A DNA stretch of 7,510 nucleotides from Phycisphaerales bacterium (GTDB lineage: Bacteria; Planctomycetota; Phycisphaerae; Tepidisphaerales; Tepidisphaeraceae), in assembly GCA_003153655.1 (NCBI GenBank), contig PMAK01000052.1:105102-112611 (forward strand). The letters are read 5' to 3'. Under the pieces are notes generated by a model. The model was not told the DNA's origin. It searched no databases and saw nothing but the letters and a program-made list of their open reading frames with translations. Positions within the stretch are counted from its first letter, which is position 1; each line of letters begins with the position of its first letter. A program made the translations under genes and the position numbers. This document shows positions 1 to 6,701 of this stretch, piece by piece.

Positions 1-387
1 ACCGGCGGCCTCCTCGGCGCAGCAATGCTGCTCCTGGTTAATTATCTTGTCGTCCGATTTGTTCATCGGCACCGCGGACTTGAAAAGCTCGTCGAAGGCA
101 GCCGTGACTATATAATGCGCAACGGCCGTGTCCTGAAAACACATCTCGACAAAGAGCTAATGACCCGCGCGGAGCTAACCGCAGCAGCCCATCGCCAGGG
201 AATCGGCTCGCTGGCGGAAGTGGAGAGCGCCATCCTCGAGCCCACTGGCACCATCACGTTTGTCGCCAAGAAGCCGTCTTCCGACGACATCCGCCATCAT
301 GAATTGATGGACGCCGTGGAGCATCTACGTACGGAATTGGCCCAACTGCGAGGAATGAGCGGAGCCGATTCAGGGACGGCTCACTGA
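1..387 (+). CDS. DUF421 (YetF/YcaP-like) membrane protein, C-terminal part, 5' truncated
   Basis: The frame is open from the first base to TGA at 385-387, giving 128 residues; the true start lies outside the window. The visible part begins with the end of a membrane helix (GAAMLLLVNYLVV, about residues 6-18). A basic stretch follows (RHRGLEKLVEG), then the small soluble domain typical of DUF421: the strand 'DYIMRNGRVLKTHL', 'LMTRAELTAAAHRQGI', and 'EVESAILEPTGTITFV' at about 74-88. The order of a positively charged linker, an inherited-name-like 'I.NGRVL' strand and the 'AILEP.G.I.' strand is what I recognise as YetF/YcaP C-terminal sequence. The biochemical role of the family is not established. 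Its 3' end overlaps the convergent glycosyltransferase gene by 18 bases, with no terminator visible between them. It shows no obvious link to the polysaccharide genes. Family call fairly sure; function unknown. Confidence 0.8.
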   Translation, partial: TGGLLGAAMLLLVNYLVVRFVHRHRGLEKLVEGSRDYIMRNGRVLKTHLDKELMTRAELTAAAHRQGIGSLAEVESAILEPTGTITFVAKKPSSDDIRHHELMDAVEHLRTELAQLRGMSGADSGTAH

Positions 388-1905
388 AGGCGAATGCCGC
401 AGACTCGCGACCGACGGATAGATATATGCCTCGCAAGCTCCCTCATCTCCGCCAAAGAACTCGCTATGCACCGCCGGCCCCACCCCCATTTCCTTCGCAA
501 TCTGATCCGCTAGCCCGTCAGGATCAATCAGCGTGCTGAAAATCCAAAGCGGCCCATCGGTCAGTGTCGGCAAATCCGACAAGTGCACATCCCACACCAG
601 CCGATGCGGCCATTCATGCAAATACCATCGCGTCAGAATCGCCGACTTATATCCGCTCTCCAGCACAGCCACCGTCGCATCCGCCGGCGCCCGATGAAAC
701 TCATCCCGCAGAAACTGACGGTTGGCCAGATCCCGCTTCACTTCACTCGTCGGCTTAATAACCGTGGCCGCCGACCCCACAAATCCCACAATTAACAAAA
801 AAACGAATACCCCCAATTGTGCATCGCGCAGCAATCGCGGCGTCGCGGCAAAGAAACGCTCGACAATTGCGGCCGACCCCAGACCGACCAAAAGACAAAT
901 CGCCGCAACAAGATGCTGCCCCACGCGCGGACTATCCCCATACGGATACCGCCGCAGCACCGCCGCAAAGAACGTCAGCACAAACGGCGCGAGAAGCAAA
1001 CATGCAATCCTCCACTGCCGCCGGCGCAAAAGAACCACCGCCCCCACCACCAGCAACGCAAACGCGATGCCCGACCACGGCGACGCCAAATCAATCGGAT
1101 ATCCGAAATAGTTGCCGGTATGAGTCCACCAGAACCAGATAACAAATTGCACCGGATTAAACGGCGGAAAAACCCAGCACCTCACCTGATCCGGCCCCGA
1201 CCCCGCGAATTGCTTCCCAATAAACGCTTCCACCAGCAACCCAAAACTCGCCGCAATCACGATCACAAATATCCCCCCGAGCACGCGCTGACGCACCGAA
1301 ATCTGCCGAACCATCACAAAAAGCGTCGCCGCGATTCCTCCCGCGACAAACACGCTCGGCAATGACATGAACAACGCTATCGGCGTCACCAGAATCAAAA
1401 ACACCAGCCACCGATCCCGCCTCCCCAGCACAAACATCGTTGCCGGAACCAACAGCATCATGCTGATCAGCAGATCAATACTATACGGCTTCAACTCCAC
1501 CGCATGTCGAATGCTAAGATCCGAAACCGCCAGAACACCGGTAGCAATCGTCGCAGCCAGCGGCTCCAAAATCTTTCTCGCCCAAAAACCAAACAGAACC
1601 ACTGCCGACACTCCCGCCAGCATCGGAACCAGCCGTATCACATATTCCGACATCCCCATCGCCCGATACATCGCCCGCTCAATCCAGAGAAACCCAATCG
1701 GCGCAACCTGGATATATTCCAACGGCTGCAGCAACCCCCGATACCCGCGATCCAGAATATTAACCCCAAGAAACCCCTCATCCCCCCAGAGCGGCAAGCC
1801 TAACGAGTACCGAAACAGGCGCAGCACAACGCCAACAACCATGAACAATACCAGCCAGCGCTCCAGGCGCAGACCTCGAATTGGCTGTGCTGCCGAATCC
1901 TCCAT
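370..1905 (-). CDS. Polytopic membrane glycosyltransferase, GT39/ArnT-like
   Basis: This is a 511-residue membrane protein, probably moving sugars from a polyprenyl-phosphate donor on the outer face of the membrane. The first helix is at about 17-36, followed by 'LPLWGDEGFLG', whose Asp42-Glu43 pair matches the catalytic acidic motif of the first periplasmic loop in GT39/PMT-type enzymes. 'RHAVELKPYSIDLL' (133-146) resembles the 'Y.QE.R.YAL' region of the family. Several hydrophobic segments follow to about 385, with 'RRYPYGDSPRVGQHL' (318-332) as in bacterial GT39-like proteins, then a soluble C-terminal domain of about 125 residues. I chose ATG at 1905 because it leaves a short cytoplasmic tail before helix 1. 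A GTG at 1977 adds 24 residues that are not family-like, though it has a weak GGACG upstream. No clear Shine-Dalgarno precedes 1905. It is transcribed divergently from the acyltransferase gene. Acceptor and donor cannot be read from the sequence. Confidence 0.78.
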   Translation of the reverse strand: MEDSAAQPIRGLRLERWLVLFMVVGVVLRLFRYSLGLPLWGDEGFLGVNILDRGYRGLLQPLEYIQVAPIGFLWIERAMYRAMGMSEYVIRLVPMLAGVSAVVLFGFWARKILEPLAATIATGVLAVSDLSIRHAVELKPYSIDLLISMMLLVPATMFVLGRRDRWLVFLILVTPIALFMSLPSVFVAGGIAATLFVMVRQISVRQRVLGGIFVIVIAASFGLLVEAFIGKQFAGSGPDQVRCWVFPPFNPVQFVIWFWWTHTGNYFGYPIDLASPWSGIAFALLVVGAVVLLRRRQWRIACLLLAPFVLTFFAAVLRRYPYGDSPRVGQHLVAAICLLVGLGSAAIVERFFAATPRLLRDAQLGVFVFLLIVGFVGSAATVIKPTSEVKRDLANRQFLRDEFHRAPADATVAVLESGYKSAILTRWYLHEWPHRLVWDVHLSDLPTLTDGPLWIFSTLIDPDGLADQIAKEMGVGPAVHSEFFGGDEGACEAYIYPSVASLRHSPSVSRP

Positions 1906-1997
1906 GAACACCGTTGAATCTATGTGGCCAACTACCGGATGTACAACCCATCGCTCATTTTTGTTGCCGCCCACCACTATCGTCCGATAATGCTCAA

Positions 1998-2669
1998 ATG
2001 GACGTAGTTTTAATCGGCGCTGGCGGCCATGGACGCGTAGTTTTGGATATCCTCCGAGCCGCGGGCGTTCACAAGCCCATCGGTTTTCTCGATGCCGATC
2101 CCCAACTTACTGGCCAAACCATCGGCGGCCTGCCGGTACTCGGCCAGATCAATCTCCTCCCAAAACTCAAAAGCCAAAAGGTCAAAGGCGCGATCATCTC
2201 CATTGGAGATAACTCCCCCCGCCGTCGATACTTCCAAAAAGTCGCCGATCACGGATTCGAGCTGGTCAACGCCATCCACCCCGGCAGCCATGTCTCCTCA
2301 ACCGTCCGTCTCGGCCGCAATATCGTCATTGCTGCCGGCGCGGTCGTCAGCACCGATGCCCAACTAGCTGACGGCGTCATCGTCAACACCTCAGCCGTCA
2401 TCGATCACGAATGCGAAATCGGCCGCGCCGTCCACATCTGCCCATCCGCCACCCTCGCCGGCCGCGTCCGAGTCGGCGATGAAACTTTTATCGGCCTGGG
2501 ATGTAATATCATACAGTGCCTGAAGATCGGCTCGCACGCGACCGTCGGCGCCGGCGCAGTCGTCATTCAGGATGTCCCGGACGGGGCAACTGTCATAGGC
2601 GTCCCCGCGCGGGTCATTAAGATCGATCAAGTGGCCATGGATGCATCCAGAGAACCAGCGCCGGTCTAA
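1998..2669 (+). CDS. NeuD/PglD-family sugar O-/N-acyltransferase (left-handed beta-helix)
   Basis: The 223-residue product is the usual length for the family. It transfers an acyl group, normally acetyl from acetyl-CoA, to a sugar or nucleotide sugar. The N-terminal Rossmann-like PglD_N domain starts directly with 'VVLIGAGGHGRVVLDIL' (3-19) and 'GFLDAD' (29-34). From about residue 98 hexapeptide repeats form the beta-helix: 'VRLGRNIVIAAGAVV', 'LADGVIVNTSAVIDHECEIG', 'VRVGDETFIGLG', 'KIGSHATVGAGAVV'. His137 in 'VIDHECEIG' aligns with the catalytic His of PglD, and His146 sits where a second conserved His is found. 'VPDGATVIGVPARVIK' closes the helix. The start is ATG 1998, because the Rossmann motif begins at residue 3; an in-frame ATG at 1914 would add 28 unrelated residues. 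I see no good Shine-Dalgarno and no convincing promoter in the 92 bp shared with the divergent gene. A role in decorating a surface-polysaccharide sugar is inferred from neighbours; the substrate is unknown. Confidence 0.85.
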   Translation: MDVVLIGAGGHGRVVLDILRAAGVHKPIGFLDADPQLTGQTIGGLPVLGQINLLPKLKSQKVKGAIISIGDNSPRRRYFQKVADHGFELVNAIHPGSHVSSTVRLGRNIVIAAGAVVSTDAQLADGVIVNTSAVIDHECEIGRAVHICPSATLAGRVRVGDETFIGLGCNIIQCLKIGSHATVGAGAVVIQDVPDGATVIGVPARVIKIDQVAMDASREPAPV

Positions 2670-2691
2670 TCGAATCTTTTACCTAAATCCA

Positions 2692-2720
2692 TTGCCTGTA
2701 AGGGCCGACAAGCGTAAAAT
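2692..2720 (+). promoter_or_regulatory. Sigma70-type promoter for the small helical-hairpin gene
   Basis: TTGCCT (-35, 2692-2697) and TAAAAT (-10, 2715-2720) are separated by exactly 17 bases, matching the consensus at 4/6 and 5/6 positions. They lie just after the acyltransferase stop (2669). Transcription would start near 2727, leaving a leader of about 16 nt before ATG 2743. The fit with the downstream Shine-Dalgarno and terminator supports a single-gene unit. Confidence 0.6.
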
Positions 2721-2732
2721 TGGCCAGTACAT

Positions 2733-2737
2733 GGAGG
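2733..2737 (+). promoter_or_regulatory. Shine-Dalgarno that fixes the start of the small gene
   Basis: GGAGG lies 5 bases upstream of ATG 2743 and argues for that start. It rules against ATG 2731, which overlaps it, and against the longer frame from ATG 2641, which would overlap the acyltransferase gene and run through the promoter. It is one of only two clear Shine-Dalgarno sites in the window. Confidence 0.7.
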
Positions 2738-2742
2738 CTTCA

Positions 2743-2925
2743 ATGAGCGCAGTTTATAACCCCGAATCCGAGATGATCGCTCGGATCGAACAACTTGAAC
2801 TAGAGGCCCGGCAAATGCGCCGCACCATCGAGCACGTTCGCGGCCCGGAAGACCGCCGCGTGCTAAACCGTCAGTTGCAGGAATTGAAGGATCAGATCGA
2901 ATTTCTGCGTCAGCGGGTTCCATGA
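2743..2925 (+). CDS. Small 60-residue protein, predicted antiparallel helical hairpin
   Basis: I do not recognise a named family. The protein is almost all helix-forming and charged. Residues 11, 15, 18, 22, 25, 29 and 32 (M, I, L, A, M, I, V) follow an unbroken 4-3 heptad spacing. A turn 'GPED' (34-37) follows. Residues 41, 45, 48, 52, 55 and 59 (L, L, L, I, L, V) repeat the 4-3 spacing. This predicts two helices of about 22 residues folded back on each other, or a coiled-coil oligomer. There is no signal peptide, membrane segment or cysteine, so it is probably cytoplasmic. It has its own promoter, a GGAGG ribosome site 5 bases upstream and a strong terminator 28 bases after the TGA, so it is expressed as a separate short message. 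It could be a small scaffold, chaperone-like or partner-binding protein; that is a guess. Existence as a gene is well supported; function unknown. Confidence 0.75.
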   Translation: MSAVYNPESEMIARIEQLELEARQMRRTIEHVRGPEDRRVLNRQLQELKDQIEFLRQRVP

Positions 2926-2953
2926 CCCTCCCGCACTTCTGTAAATATCAAAC

Positions 2954-2981
2954 AGGACCCCTCGCCGGGGTCCTTCTTTTT
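2954..2981 (+). terminator. Strong intrinsic terminator
   Basis: AGGACCCC (2954-2961) pairs perfectly with GGGGTCCT (2967-2974) around a 5-nt loop (TCGCC), and TCTTTTT follows at 2975-2981. This is a textbook rho-independent terminator for the small gene. Its T-run ends only 20 bases before the wecA-like ATG. Confidence 0.92.
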
Positions 2982-3001
2982 CGCCACCACATTGCCCGTC
3001 C

Positions 3002-4138
3002 ATGAGACTGGTCATCCTCTGCCTGCTCGCCGTCAGTTTTTTCATCTCGTGGTGCATCACGCGCTGGATGAGAAGCTTCGCCCCCGCCATCGGTTTCGTT
3101 GACCAACCCGGCGGCCGAAAAATTCACGGCAACCCCAAACCCCTCGGCGGCGGCATCGGAATCTTCTGGGGACTCGCCCTTCCGATTATCGCCGCACTTG
3201 GATACGTAACATTCGCCGGCCCACCCGATTTCTTGCGTCACGCCATCAACGGCCAAATCGACGCCTACTGGTCCGGCGCACGCCTGCAAACCCATTTAGC
3301 CTGGACAATCCTCTTAGCCGGCGCAGCCATTCACGCACTCGGCCTATGGGATGACCGAAAATCCCTCGGCCCATTCTTCAAACTCTTCATCCAATTGCTC
3401 GTCATCACCGCCCTCGTTCTCTCCGCCAACCTCCGCATCCTCACCTTCCTCGATCACGCAATCCCCGGCGGCAACATCGTCTCCATCATCATCACCATCC
3501 TATGGATCGCCGCCGTCACCAACGCCTTCAATTTCCTCGACAACATGGACGGCCTCTCCGCCGGCGTCGCCTCCATCTGCACAACCGCCTTCCTCGTCGC
3601 CACACTCTCCATCGGCCAATGGTTCGTCGCCGCAGGCCTCGCCCTCTTACTCGGCTCAATGCTCGGCTTCCTCTGGCACAACTTCCCCCCCGCAAAAATA
3701 TTCATGGGCGACAGCGGTAGCCTATTGATCGGCCTAATCCTCGGCACACTCACCGTCCGCACAACCTACTTAGCCCCCGGCGTCAGATTCCAAAACCACT
3801 GGTACGCCGTCCTGGCCCCGGTCATTGTTCTCGCCCTCCCCTTGTATGATCTGATCGTGGTAAGCATCATCCGCCTCATGCGAGGCAAAAGCCCCTTCGT
3901 CGGCGACACCAATCACTTCAGCCATCGCCTCGTAGCCCGCGGCATGTCCCGCCGAACCGCGGTCCTCTGCCTCTACTTAGTCGCCGCCGCCACCAGCATC
4001 TCCGCAGTCATGCTCCCCCACGTAGACGGCAACATCGCAATCCTCATCTTCGTCCAAACCGTATTAATCCTCGGCATGGTCGCCCTACTCGAACAACATC
4101 CGCTACCGCTACAACAAAAAGATATTGGCCACAGATGA
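3002..4138 (+). CDS. WecA/TagO-type polyprenyl-phosphate sugar-1-phosphate transferase
   Basis: The 378-residue membrane enzyme belongs to the MraY/WecA superfamily, which moves a HexNAc-1-phosphate from a UDP-sugar to undecaprenyl phosphate on the cytoplasmic face and so starts a surface glycan. About 11 hydrophobic segments are visible. Signature loops are 'GFVDQPGGRKIH' (31-42) with 'PKPLGGGIGIF' (45-55), the Mg-binding 'LWDDRKS' (Asp117-Asp118), 'NAFNFLDNMDGLSAG' (174-188), 'KIFMGDSGS' (232-240), and 'GDTNHFSHRL' (301-310), the counterpart of the HHR motif of WecA. The NHFSHRL form suggests the Planctomycetota-type branch rather than MraY. ATG 3002 begins directly at the first helix. No Shine-Dalgarno is visible, and a strong terminator ends 20 bases upstream, so its transcription source is unclear. 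The last residues (GHR) and stop lie inside an inverted repeat. The sugar is not readable; WecA, TagO or a related initiator are all possible. Confidence 0.88.
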   Translation: MRLVILCLLAVSFFISWCITRWMRSFAPAIGFVDQPGGRKIHGNPKPLGGGIGIFWGLALPIIAALGYVTFAGPPDFLRHAINGQIDAYWSGARLQTHLAWTILLAGAAIHALGLWDDRKSLGPFFKLFIQLLVITALVLSANLRILTFLDHAIPGGNIVSIIITILWIAAVTNAFNFLDNMDGLSAGVASICTTAFLVATLSIGQWFVAAGLALLLGSMLGFLWHNFPPAKIFMGDSGSLLIGLILGTLTVRTTYLAPGVRFQNHWYAVLAPVIVLALPLYDLIVVSIIRLMRGKSPFVGDTNHFSHRLVARGMSRRTAVLCLYLVAAATSISAVMLPHVDGNIAILIFVQTVLILGMVALLEQHPLPLQQKDIGHR

Positions 4139-4216
4139 AAAATCAGATGCACACAGATAAGACCAATTACGAATTGCATTTTCATCTGTGTGCATCTGAT
4201 TTCCATCTGTGGCTAA
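4125..4216. repeat. Near-perfect long inverted repeat with CACAGAT units
   Basis: The left arm (4125-4158, 34 nt) and right arm (4184-4216, 33 nt) are reverse complements except for about two substitutions and a one-base indel. The 25-nt centre holds a further small hairpin, CAATT (4164-4168) and AATTG (4172-4176) around ACG. CACAGAT occurs twice in each arm. The left arm contains the TGA stop of the wecA-like gene (4136-4138). As RNA or a cruciform it would be a very stable stem, but there is no T-run, so it is not a classical terminator. From memory, CACAGAT-type elements are common between genes in Planctomycetota and Verrucomicrobia. Confidence 0.93.
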
Positions 4217-4222
4217 AATTCT

Positions 4223-4249
4223 TCTCTGCGTTCTCCGCGATCTCTGCGG
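4223..4249 (+). repeat. Three tandem 9-nt units (TCTCTGCGN type)
   Basis: TCTCTGCGT (4223-4231), TCTCCGCGA (4232-4240) and TCTCTGCGG (4241-4249) are adjacent, differing by one internal base and the last base. They start 6 bp after the inverted repeat. I recall such CTCTGCG strings as a second intergenic repeat type in the same phyla. The array lies in the gap before the ligase-like gene and is read through by that gene's spurious upstream frame. Confidence 0.85.
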
Positions 4250-4268
4250 TAAAAATGATTTCGCATCC

Positions 4269-6518
4269 ATGACCAAAACCCGCTACTACCAAGCCGTCCA
4301 GGATCCCCGCCCCGCCATCGACTGGTGCGCAATGCTCACCCAGCTCGCCTTCGGCCTGGCCCTCTCCCTCGTCGCGGCCCGCTGCATGCTCCTCGAAACC
4401 ATCCGCGACCCATTCGAAATCCGGGTCAACAGCACCGCAATCCCCAGCGGCCCCGGCGCCGACACCTCCCTCATCTTCGATCTCCTCTGCTGCCTCCCGG
4501 CCATCCTCGTCCTTCTCCGCCGATCCCTCGACAAAACCTACACCCTCCGCTGGAATTGGTCCCTCGTCCTCATCCTCCCGCTCGCTTTCTGGATGTCCGC
4601 CAGCGTCCGATGGGCTGACGACAAATTCGCCGATGTAATCTCCACCGCCAATTTTCTATCAGCCCTCGCCTTGCTCTGGGCCATGTCCCAGATCGTCCGC
4701 AGTTGGATGCGCCTGCGCATCGTCGCCGCCGTCGCCTATGGCCTTCTCCTCGTCTTCCTGGTCCGCGGCTTCTATTACAAATTCGTCGAAATGCCCATGC
4801 TCCTCGAACAGCAAAATAAGCTCCTCGTACAGCAGGGCTTCGATCCCAGCAGCTTCGCCGGTATCCAATTCGCCCGCAAAATCAACGAACTGATGGGCTT
4901 CAACTCCTCCGCCAATTCCTTCGCCGGACTCCTCATCCTCCTCATGACCATCGGCATCGGCGTCGCCATCCAGCGAATCAAGGACCGCGACGATCCCGGC
5001 TGGGCCGTCGCTCTCGCCATCTCAGCCCCACTCGCAATCTGGCTGTTAATCTACACCCACTCCAAGGCCGCGCTGGTCATGCCGGTTCTCGTCATCGCCC
5101 TTCTAGCCATCCTCTGGAAATGGCACAGCCCAATCGCCCGCCAATCCAAACGAGGGTTCTGGATCGGCTTCTCCATCCTCATCCTCGCCATCGCCGCCGT
5201 CATCGGGCACGGCCTCTATCACCACGGCCTCCCCACCGACAGCCTCAACTTCCGCTGGCGATATTGGTCCGCTGCCTGGAAAATGTTTCTCCGACATCCC
5301 ATCCGAGGATTCGGCTGGGAAAACTTCGGCCCCAACTACGTCCGTGATCGTCTCCCCGTCGCCAGCGAAGAAATTCGCGACCCCCACAACTTCCTCGTCA
5401 GATTCTTCGTCGAACTCGGCGCCATCGGCGGCATCTTCGCCATCGCATGGCTAACCCGCCTCTGGTGGGATCTCACCCGCCCCGTCACTCCTCCAGCCAC
5501 AATCCAGACCCCAAACCCCACTCCCAAATACGGCGAAACCCTCTTCCTCGGCGCAATCGCCCTCACCGCAATCGTCATCAACATCGCAACAAGCCTCGAC
5601 TTCGAACAAAGCACCGCCTACATCACCCTCGAAATGATCAAGCGATCGCTCTATTTCTGCGCCCTGATCATCGGCTGCCTCGTCGTAGGCCTCCGCACAC
5701 TCGAAAAACCCCAGATCGATCAGCGTCCCGCACCCTGGATTCTCTACGGAATCCTCGTCGGCGCCGGCGTCTTCCTCATCCACAACCTCATCGAATTCTC
5801 ACTCTTCGAGCCCGGCCCCTGCTGCCTCTTCTGCATCCTCATCGGAGCCGCCCTCGGCATCCGTCTCGGCAATCCCCCCGTCCGCAAGCCCCACATCTCC
5901 CGCTCCGCCATCGCCGCGCTAGCAGCAACCGGCGCGATCTGGATTTCCGCCCTCATCTGGATCGCCATCCCCACTGCCCGCGCGGAATCCGCCGCCGAGC
6001 TGGGCGACGACCAACTACGCGGCGGCTACTATCAGGCCGCCGCAGAAGAATACGGCTACGCCTACCAACTCCAACCCCTCAACGCCGACTACGCCTATCG
6101 CGCCGGCCGCGCCCTCCATTTCTCCATCGGCCCCCCCGTCCCACTCAGCGACGCCCACCAACTCGATCACGCCGTCCGATTGAAAAAGGAAATCATCGCC
6201 TGGTACTCCATCGCGATATCAAAGGACCCCGCCCTCCTGGCCGCCTATCACCTGCGGGCAATCTTCTGGCTCCAGATGGACGACCCCGACGCAATGATCG
6301 CCGATTTCAACAAGGTCATGGAACTAAACCCCAACGACGTCTCCCTCCGCCTCGAATACGCCCACGACCTCGAAATGTTCCACCTCCGCTCCCAAGCCAA
6401 AAAACAATTCCAACTAGCCCTGGCTTATAACGACCAGCTAGACCCCGCCGAACCCAAGCGCCTAAGTCAGGCTCAAGTAGACACAATCAACAAGGAAATC
6501 GACTCCCTCCCCGACTAA
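4269..6518 (+). CDS. O-antigen ligase/polymerase-like membrane protein with C-terminal TPR region
   Basis: The 749-residue product belongs to the Wzy_C/WaaL-like superfamily, which joins or polymerises lipid-linked glycans on the outer face of the membrane. About 15 hydrophobic segments are seen between residues 24 and 568. The family core includes 'YTHSKAALV' (262-270) and 'FRWRYWSAAWKMFLRHPIRG' (328-347), followed by 'FGWENF' and then 'RDPHNFLVRFFVELGAIGGI' (370-389), where His373 sits at the position of the essential His in ligases. Residues about 575-725 are soluble and TPR-like: 'DQLRGGYYQAAAEEYGYAYQLQPLNADYAY', 'AWYSIAISKDPALLAAYHLRA' and 'IADFNKVMELNPNDVSLRLEYA', each about 34 residues apart. 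I prefer ATG 4269: GTG 4209 lies in the repeat and adds 20 residues encoded by repeat DNA. No Shine-Dalgarno is visible; a five-codon frame (ATG 4255) ends in an ATGA overlap with the start. Whether it ligates or polymerises is undecided. Confidence 0.83.
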   Translation: MTKTRYYQAVQDPRPAIDWCAMLTQLAFGLALSLVAARCMLLETIRDPFEIRVNSTAIPSGPGADTSLIFDLLCCLPAILVLLRRSLDKTYTLRWNWSLVLILPLAFWMSASVRWADDKFADVISTANFLSALALLWAMSQIVRSWMRLRIVAAVAYGLLLVFLVRGFYYKFVEMPMLLEQQNKLLVQQGFDPSSFAGIQFARKINELMGFNSSANSFAGLLILLMTIGIGVAIQRIKDRDDPGWAVALAISAPLAIWLLIYTHSKAALVMPVLVIALLAILWKWHSPIARQSKRGFWIGFSILILAIAAVIGHGLYHHGLPTDSLNFRWRYWSAAWKMFLRHPIRGFGWENFGPNYVRDRLPVASEEIRDPHNFLVRFFVELGAIGGIFAIAWLTRLWWDLTRPVTPPATIQTPNPTPKYGETLFLGAIALTAIVINIATSLDFEQSTAYITLEMIKRSLYFCALIIGCLVVGLRTLEKPQIDQRPAPWILYGILVGAGVFLIHNLIEFSLFEPGPCCLFCILIGAALGIRLGNPPVRKPHISRSAIAALAATGAIWISALIWIAIPTARAESAAELGDDQLRGGYYQAAAEEYGYAYQLQPLNADYAYRAGRALHFSIGPPVPLSDAHQLDHAVRLKKEIIAWYSIAISKDPALLAAYHLRAIFWLQMDDPDAMIADFNKVMELNPNDVSLRLEYAHDLEMFHLRSQAKKQFQLALAYNDQLDPAEPKRLSQAQVDTINKEIDSLPD

Positions 6519-6701
6519 CCCCACCCACCTCAAGGAAGTCCATATCTTGTTCGGGCCAGCCAGCGGCATGGCCAGCGCCCGCGCCTTCCTCTATTCGAGA
6601 AAACGCCCGTACCTCGTCACAAAAACCGCACCGATAAGCATTTGCTTCTTCATTGACGGCCACTCTCCATTGCGCCCTTTACAATTCAATCGATTCCAAA
6701 G

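Noticed and set aside
817..1365. Plus-strand frames opposite the GT39-like gene
   Set aside because: They are basic, low-complexity products of the C-rich strand with no domain signal. The minus-strand frame spans the region with membrane helices and the DE motif.
1906..1997. Divergent promoters between the GT39-like and acyltransferase genes
   Set aside because: Candidate hexamers on both strands have poor matches or wrong spacing, or lie too close to the start codons, so I did not call any.
2641..2742. Upstream in-frame extension of the small gene to ATG 2641
   Set aside because: It overlaps the acyltransferase gene and the promoter, and the residues lack the heptad pattern. GGAGG points to ATG 2743.
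4255..4272. Five-codon frame MISHP overlapping the ligase-like start by ATGA
   Set aside because: The overlap suggests translational coupling, but the frame has no Shine-Dalgarno and such a short frame is easily due to chance.
5447..6430. Long overlapping plus-strand frame (327 codons) inside the ligase-like gene
   Set aside because: Its product is dominated by Arg, Pro and His, as expected from reading C-rich codons out of frame. The true frame carries clear family motifs and TPR units.
6554..6576. GGCCAGC direct repeats as a possible terminator or site after the ligase-like gene
   Set aside because: Only short stems form and no T-run follows. Two 7-mers in GC-rich DNA are not persuasive.
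6653..6685. TTGACG at 6653-6658 with TACAAT at 6680-6685 as a second promoter
   Set aside because: The hexamers are good but 21 bp apart, beyond the usual 15-19 bp, and no gene or RNA is evident directly downstream.
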